Shown piece after piece: positions 58,887-64,000 of a DNA stretch of 64,000 nt. The first letter of the stretch is position 1; each line of letters begins with the position of its first letter. Both the position numbers and the translations under genes were made by a program. Origin of the DNA: Arthrobacter sp. B2a2-09 (GTDB lineage Bacteria > Actinomycetota > Actinomycetes > Actinomycetales > Micrococcaceae); assembly GCF_027587375.1 (NCBI RefSeq), contig NZ_JAMXIC010000014.1:1-64000 (forward strand), in the 5' to 3' direction. Under the pieces are notes generated by a model. It saw nothing but the letters and a program-made list of their open reading frames with translations, was not told the origin of the DNA and made no database searches.

Positions 58887-61800
58887 ATGCAGGAGCAGGA
58901 GCTACCGGGCGGTTCTGGCAACACAGCCATGGACCGCTTCAGCCGTGCCACGCGCGAGTGGTTCCTCGGTGCTTTCTCCGCGCCCACACCTGCCCAGGAC
59001 GGTGCGTGGAAAGCCATTTCTTCCGGATCGCACGCCCTCGTGGTGGCGCCCACCGGTTCCGGCAAGACGCTCGCAGCATTCCTGTGGGCGCTGGACCGGC
59101 TCTTCTCGGTGTCCCCGGATACGTCGGCTGACGCCCTTCCGGGGCTTGAGGACACACCCACCCGTGCCCGGGCCAAAGCCCCCAAGCGCAAGACCCGCGT
59201 CCTGTACATCTCACCGCTCAAGGCTCTCGGCGTCGACGTCGAACGCAACCTCCGCTCGCCACTGATCGGCATCACGCAAACCGCAAAAAGGCTCGGGCTG
59301 CCGGCCCCGCTGGTCAGCGTCGGCGTCCGCTCCGGGGATACGACGACGGCGGACCGCCGCGCGTTGCTTAGCCATCCGCCGGACATCCTCATCACCACGC
59401 CCGAGTCGTTGTTCCTCATGCTGACATCGAAGGCCCGGGAGACGCTCAGCGAGGTGGACACCGTGATCGTCGACGAGGTCCACGCGGTTGCAGGTACCAA
59501 ACGTGGCGCGCACCTCGCGGTGTCATTGGAACGGCTTGATGCGTTGCTGCCGAAACCCGCCCAACGGATCGGGCTCTCGGCCACCGTGGAGCCGCGAGAG
59601 CTCGTCGCACAGTTCCTCGCCGGTTCGGCTCCCGTGGAAATCGTCGCACCGCCGTCGCGCAAAAACTGGAACCTCAGCGTCAGCGTACCTGTGGAAGACA
59701 TGTCGGACCTGGCAGGAGCCGCGGGTGCCTTCGACTCCGGGCCAGCCTCCGGACTCCAACCGCAAGCGTCCATTTGGCCGCATGTTGAGGAGAAGATCGT
59801 TGATCTTGTCCTGTCCAAGCAGTCCACCATCGTTTTTGCCAACTCCCGGCGTCTCGCGGAGCGACTCACAGCCCGGCTGAACGAGATCTACGCGGAGCGC
59901 CAACTCATGGCGGTGGATGTGTTTTCTGCCGCGGCGGATTCGGTGCTGGACTCGGGGCGGCGCTCAGGGCTGCCGTCCTCGACGGCGACACCCGCCCACA
60001 TGATGGCCCAGGCCGGAAGCACGAGCGGCGCCGATCCGGTCCTGGCCCGCGCGCACCACGGTTCCGTGTCCAAGGACCAGCGCGCACTCATCGAGGACGA
60101 CCTCAAATCCGGCCGGCTACGTTGTGTCGTAGCAACGTCATCCCTGGAACTCGGCATCGACATGGGTGCCGTGGACCTGGTGGTCCAGGTCGAGTCGCCG
60201 CCGTCCGTGGCCAGCGGGCTGCAACGGGTTGGCCGCGCCGGCCACCAGGTGGGTGAGATTTCCGAAGGCGTACTCTTCCCCAAACATCGGGCAGACCTCG
60301 TCCACACCGCCATCACCGTGGAGCGCATGCTGAGCGGAAAGATCGAACGCCTTCATGTTCCCGCCAACCCCTTGGACATCCTGGCCCAACAAACGGTCGC
60401 CGCCACCGCGCTGGGAAGCATCGATGTCGAGGAATGGTTCGCCACCGTACGCCGCTCCGCTCCGTTCGCCACCCTGCCCCGCTCAGCTTTCGAAGCCACC
60501 CTGGACCTCCTGGCTGGACGGTATCCCTCGGACGAATTCGCCGAACTCCGGCCGCGCATCGTGTGGGACCGGAACGCCGGCACCATCGAGGGCCGACCAG
60601 GAGCACAGCGCCTTGCCGTGACCTCGGGCGGAACCATCCCGGACCGCGGACTCTTCGGCGTGTACATCATCGGCACCGAAACCGAGGGCTCTGATTCTGG
60701 CTCCGGCCGGACCGGTGGGGCGTCCACACAGGAGCCCAGCCCGGCGTCGCGCGCTGCCAAAGGTGGCCGACGCGTCGGTGAGCTCGACGAAGAAATGGTC
60801 TACGAATCACGCGTCGGAGACGTCTTCGCCCTGGGTGCCACCAGCTGGAAAATCGAAGACATCACGCACGACCGTGTCCTCGTCTCGCCGGCCTTCGGCC
60901 AGCCCGGAAAACTTCCCTTCTGGAAGGGCGATTCCTTGGGCCGGCCAGTGGACCTCGGCCGCGCGCTCGGAGCGTTCGTGCGTGAGCTTTCCGCTTCGGA
61001 CCAAGGTCCAGCGCTGGAACGCTGCAAGGCCAGCGGGCTGGACGACTACGCCGCCGGCAACCTGATCCAGTATCTGGGCGAACAGAAGCAGGCTACGGAA
61101 GTCGTCCCCAATGACCGGACGCTCGTGGTCGAACGGTTCCATGACGAACTCGGCGACTGGCGCGTGGTGCTGCACAGCCCCTTCGGCATGCCGGTCCACG
61201 CACCGTGGGCACTCGCCGTCGGGCAGCGACTCCAGCAGCGCTACGGGCTGGACGGCTCGGCGATGGCCGCCGACGACGGCATCGTGCTGCGGGTGCCGAT
61301 GATGGAGGACGAACCTCCCGGGGCTGAGCTGTTCCTCTTTGACCCCGACGAGCTAGAGCAGATCGTGACGGCGGAGGTTGGCGGCAGTGCCTTGTTCGCT
61401 TCCCGCTTCCGTGAGTGCGCTGCGCGTGCGCTGTTGTTGCCGCGGCAGAATCCCGCGAAAAGGCAGCCGCTCTGGCAGCAACGGCAACGCTCAGCGCAAT
61501 TGCTGGATGTCGCCAAGAAATACCCTGCCTTCCCCATCGTCCTCGAAACCGTGCGCGAATGCCTGCAGGATGTCTACGACCTCCCCGCTTTAAAAGACAT
61601 TGCCGCTTCGATCGAGCGCCGGGAACTGCGCTTGGTACAGACCACCACGCAGCAGCCTTCCCCTTTCGCCAAGTCGCTGCTCTTCGGGTACGTGGCCCAG
61701 TACTTGTACGAGGGCGATTCCCCGCTGGCCGAACGCAGGGCCGCTGCTTTGGCCCTGGACTCCACGCTCCTGAACGAGCTCCTGGGCAGGGTGGAACTGC

Positions 61801-63896
61801 GCGAACTCCTGGACGCCAAGGTCATTGAGGCCACCGAGCTCGAGCTCCAGCGGCTGGCCCCAGACCGGCAGGTCCGTGGCATGGAAGGCGTCGCGGACCT
61901 GCTGCGCTTGCTTGGCCCCCTGAGCGTCGAAGAGGTGGCTGCCCGCTTGCAGCCCGAAGGGGTGGAAGCCTCCCCGGAAGCTTCCCCGGATCTGCCCGCG
62001 TTGCATCTGGCGGCCGGATCGCATCTGGCTGCGTTGCGTAAGGCCAATCGGGCACTTACCGTGACCCTCAGCGGCGTGGAACGATTCGCGGCCATCGAGG
62101 ACGCAGCCCGGCTCCGGGACGCTATCGGCGTTCCGCTGCCTATGGGAGTCCCGCTCGCCTTCATCGAACCCGTCCACGATCCACTCGGGGATCTCGTCTC
62201 CCGTTACGCACGAACCCACGGACCGTTCACGGCCGAGGAAGCTGCTGCGAGGCTGGGACTCGGTGTCGCCGTCGTGAGCACCGCGCTGAAACGCCTGGCG
62301 GCGGACGGCCGTGTGGTGGAGGGCGAGTTCCGTCCGCACCCGAGTTTGCCGGACGCCGTTCCCGATGAGGCTACAGAGTTGTCGGAGGCGCCGGTACTCC
62401 CGGCTGTCCCGCTCCGCGGAGTCCCTTTTAGTAGCGAGTGGTGCGATTCCGAAGTGCTGCGCAAGCTCCGGCGTCGTTCGCTGGCCGCGCTGCGCGCCGA
62501 AGTGGAGCCGGTGGACGCCGCTGCTTACGGCCGGTTCCTCCCCGCTTGGCAAAACGTGGCCGTGCCCTCTGCCGGCCGCCCTGGTTCTTCTGGAGGCAGG
62601 GGCGCCCCGGCATTGCGCGGGCTCGACGGCATCATGACGGCCATCGATCAGCTCTCCGGCGTGCCTGTTCCGGCGTCGGCCTGGGAGCCTTTGGTGCTGG
62701 CCAGCCGGATCTCCGACTATCAACCGGCCATGTTGGACGAGCTCATGGCCGCAGGCGAAGTCTTGTGGTCCGGAGCCGGCTCGTTGCCCGGGAACGACGG
62801 CTGGATCAGCCTCCATGTGGCCGAAGCCGCGGAACTGACCCTCAACCCGGATCCCGATTTCGAGCCCGGCGATGCCCAACTCCGCCTCCTGGAATACCTG
62901 CAGACCGGTGGGGGCGCCTATTTCTTCCGGCAACTCACCGAGGTCGCGGGCGGCATGGACGCGGTCCTCAGCGACGACGCCGTGGTGGCCGCCTTGTGGG
63001 ATCTCGTCTGGGCCGGCCGCATCACGGGCGACACCTTCGCCCCCGTCCGCGCCATGATTGCGGGTGGCCGCACGGCGCACAAACAACCCGCCCGGCCGCC
63101 GCGGGCCAGGTCCCTGCGCATGAGCAGGCTCGGCCGCTCGCACGGCACGGGCCTGATGGGGTCGCCCGGACTCACGGGCGGACGCTACGGCTCGGTCACC
63201 GGAACGGCCCCCACTCCCCCGCTCGCCGTTGGCCGCTGGTCGGCATTGCCCGATCCTGAGCTCGACCCCACGATCCACGCGCGCGGGACCGCCGAGCTCC
63301 TCCTCGATAGGTACGGCGTCGTGACCCGCGGCTCCGTCATGGTGGAGAACATCGTGGGCGGATTCGGCCTGATGTACAAGGTCCTCGCGCGCCTCGAAGA
63401 AGCAGGGCGGTGCCGCCGCGGCTACTTCATCGAACACCTCGGAGCAGCCCAGTTTGCTGTGCCGGCGACAGTGGACCGATTGCGTTCCTTCACGGAGGAT
63501 GCCCAACTTGCCAAGGCCGAGCCAGTCGCCTTGGCCCTGGCCGCAACGGATCCCGCCAACCCTTACGGTGCGGCCCTCCCGTGGCCCGCGCTAGCCGTCG
63601 ACGCCGGATCGGGTCACCGTCCGGGGCGGAAGGCAGGGGCCTTGGTAGTGATAGTCGACGGTGCTTTGGCCTTGTACGTCGAACGCGGAGGGAAGACCCT
63701 GCTCACTTTCAGCCATGACGACGCCGTGCTGGCGGCTGCCGCCGCCGCACTCGTAGGCGTAGTGCGGCGGGGAGCCGTGGACAAATTGATCATGGAGAAG
63801 GTCAACGGCCACGACCTCCTGGACACTCCCGTGGCTTTTGCCCTCGCGGCCGCCGGAGCGTACTCCACGCCGAAGGGTTTGAGGATCCGTGCCTGA
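58887..63896 (+). CDS. lhr: Lhr-type ATP-dependent DNA helicase
   Basis: 1669 residues from ATG 58887, with GGAGGA directly before it; ATG 58929 (MDRFSRATREWF) is an alternative. The superfamily 2 core shows the Q-type motif FSAPTPAQDGAWKAI, Walker A APTGSGKTLAAF, DEVH in IVDEVHAVAGTKRG, SATVEP, and motifs V and VI in CVVATSSLELGIDMGAVDLV and QRVGRAGHQ. The winged helix and beta-barrel of the Lhr core follow, then the long C-terminal domain of Lhr-Large proteins. Family members are 3'-5' helicases in DNA repair. An acidic/Gly linker near residues 595-620 interrupts the core. The DNA glycosylase gene begins 11 bases after the stop, suggesting a repair operon. Confidence 0.95.
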   Translation: MQEQELPGGSGNTAMDRFSRATREWFLGAFSAPTPAQDGAWKAISSGSHALVVAPTGSGKTLAAFLWALDRLFSVSPDTSADALPGLEDTPTRARAKAPKRKTRVLYISPLKALGVDVERNLRSPLIGITQTAKRLGLPAPLVSVGVRSGDTTTADRRALLSHPPDILITTPESLFLMLTSKARETLSEVDTVIVDEVHAVAGTKRGAHLAVSLERLDALLPKPAQRIGLSATVEPRELVAQFLAGSAPVEIVAPPSRKNWNLSVSVPVEDMSDLAGAAGAFDSGPASGLQPQASIWPHVEEKIVDLVLSKQSTIVFANSRRLAERLTARLNEIYAERQLMAVDVFSAAADSVLDSGRRSGLPSSTATPAHMMAQAGSTSGADPVLARAHHGSVSKDQRALIEDDLKSGRLRCVVATSSLELGIDMGAVDLVVQVESPPSVASGLQRVGRAGHQVGEISEGVLFPKHRADLVHTAITVERMLSGKIERLHVPANPLDILAQQTVAATALGSIDVEEWFATVRRSAPFATLPRSAFEATLDLLAGRYPSDEFAELRPRIVWDRNAGTIEGRPGAQRLAVTSGGTIPDRGLFGVYIIGTETEGSDSGSGRTGGASTQEPSPASRAAKGGRRVGELDEEMVYESRVGDVFALGATSWKIEDITHDRVLVSPAFGQPGKLPFWKGDSLGRPVDLGRALGAFVRELSASDQGPALERCKASGLDDYAAGNLIQYLGEQKQATEVVPNDRTLVVERFHDELGDWRVVLHSPFGMPVHAPWALAVGQRLQQRYGLDGSAMAADDGIVLRVPMMEDEPPGAELFLFDPDELEQIVTAEVGGSALFASRFRECAARALLLPRQNPAKRQPLWQQRQRSAQLLDVAKKYPAFPIVLETVRECLQDVYDLPALKDIAASIERRELRLVQTTTQQPSPFAKSLLFGYVAQYLYEGDSPLAERRAAALALDSTLLNELLGRVELRELLDAKVIEATELELQRLAPDRQVRGMEGVADLLRLLGPLSVEEVAARLQPEGVEASPEASPDLPALHLAAGSHLAALRKANRALTVTLSGVERFAAIEDAARLRDAIGVPLPMGVPLAFIEPVHDPLGDLVSRYARTHGPFTAEEAAARLGLGVAVVSTALKRLAADGRVVEGEFRPHPSLPDAVPDEATELSEAPVLPAVPLRGVPFSSEWCDSEVLRKLRRRSLAALRAEVEPVDAAAYGRFLPAWQNVAVPSAGRPGSSGGRGAPALRGLDGIMTAIDQLSGVPVPASAWEPLVLASRISDYQPAMLDELMAAGEVLWSGAGSLPGNDGWISLHVAEAAELTLNPDPDFEPGDAQLRLLEYLQTGGGAYFFRQLTEVAGGMDAVLSDDAVVAALWDLVWAGRITGDTFAPVRAMIAGGRTAHKQPARPPRARSLRMSRLGRSHGTGLMGSPGLTGGRYGSVTGTAPTPPLAVGRWSALPDPELDPTIHARGTAELLLDRYGVVTRGSVMVENIVGGFGLMYKVLARLEEAGRCRRGYFIEHLGAAQFAVPATVDRLRSFTEDAQLAKAEPVALALAATDPANPYGAALPWPALAVDAGSGHRPGRKAGALVVIVDGALALYVERGGKTLLTFSHDDAVLAAAAAALVGVVRRGAVDKLIMEKVNGHDLLDTPVAFALAAAGAYSTPKGLRIRA

Positions 63897-63907
63897 AATG
63901 GGGATCC

Positions 63908-64000
63908 ATGCCTGAGGGCGACTCGATCTGGCGTGCTGCCGCGGAGTTACACAAGGCCCTCGCTGGGCAGGCGCTGGTCTCCTCGGACTTCCGGGTGCCC
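63908..64000 (+). CDS. Nei/Fpg-family DNA glycosylase (5' end only)
   Basis: 31 codons before the right edge. The start MPEGDSIWRAAAELHKALAGQ is the catalytic N-terminus of endonuclease VIII-type glycosylases: after Met removal Pro2 is the nucleophile and Glu3 the acid/base, with the MPEGDS form found in actinobacterial Nei2 proteins. An ATG at 63898 is out of frame. It follows lhr closely, and such lhr-nei pairs are common in actinobacteria. Confidence 0.85.
   Translation, partial: MPEGDSIWRAAAELHKALAGQALVSSDFRVP

Noticed and set aside
61590..63506. 638-residue open frame on the minus strand
   Set aside because: Antisense to lhr, with no recognisable domain; a codon-bias shadow.

Overview
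The window is high-GC actinobacterial DNA. GC-rich codon use, frequent GTG starts, the gene families present (polyphosphate glucokinase, levan fructotransferase-type GH32, ROK regulators, form II cox cluster, LAXTG-anchored surface protein, full-length actinobacterial Lhr) and the gene order all suggest Arthrobacter or a close Micrococcaceae relative. This rests on recognising families by eye; no database was searched. Gene density is normal. No complete tRNA, rRNA, CRISPR array or transposase gene was found.

Left edge (1-4.5 kb): this looks like the end of an integrated element. It holds a large secreted VWD-domain protein cut by the window edge, a 5'-truncated DUF2971 gene, a short excisionase-like reading frame, three TGGGCAC heptamers at exact 11-bp spacing, and a 26-bp piece matching the 3' end of a tRNA-Ser gene followed by a strong terminator. 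Just outside lies the 3' remnant of a NERD-domain gene. From 4.6 to 8.7 kb come a DUF998 membrane protein, a RibD/DHFR-fold reductase, a Phd-type toxin-antitoxin pair and an acyltransferase.

Carbohydrate region (8.7-31 kb): a secreted levan fructotransferase-like GH32 enzyme lies behind LacI-type palindromes, followed by a cell-wall-anchored protein. A minus-strand operon (ROK regulator, two ABC permeases, binding protein, GH15, cytoplasmic GH31) faces a plus-strand operon (second ROK regulator, two secreted GH31 enzymes, one with a CBM35/CBM6-like and one with a CBM20 module). Polyphosphate glucokinase lies close by. The simplest reading is a cycloalternan-type alpha-glucan route: outside the cell, alpha-1,4-glucan is rebuilt into a (cyclic) isomaltosyl product. 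That product is imported, cut by the cytoplasmic GH31 to isomaltose, hydrolysed by the GH15 enzyme to glucose and phosphorylated with polyphosphate. A structured ~155-bp repeat (nested stem-loop plus GC hairpin) occurs once at each side of this ~19-kb block.

31-44 kb: a DUF2087 protein, a two-component system with a membrane partner, moaA, and a form II carbon-monoxide-dehydrogenase-like cluster (MoxR ATPase, VWA/CoxE, XdhC/CoxI, CoxS, CoxL, CoxM, CoxG). Then come a MarR regulator and an ICMT-like membrane methyltransferase.

44.8-48.3 kb is a disturbed accessory patch. A ~140-bp piece of the methyltransferase 3' end is repeated, decayed, at 46.1 kb and brackets a toxin-antitoxin module whose operator abuts the start codon. 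Gene remnants, a second RibD-fold reductase, a two-repeat unknown protein and a 58-residue membrane protein follow.

48.3-64 kb is ordinary chromosome: an amidohydrolase with its likely TetR regulator and operator, a sulfite-oxidase-family molybdoenzyme, SRPBCC and ParB-like proteins, a CPA2 antiporter, a DUF3800 protein, an unknown 405-residue protein, a YcnI copper-associated pair, a DUF4232 lipoprotein, the Lhr helicase, and the start of a Nei-type DNA glycosylase running off the right edge.
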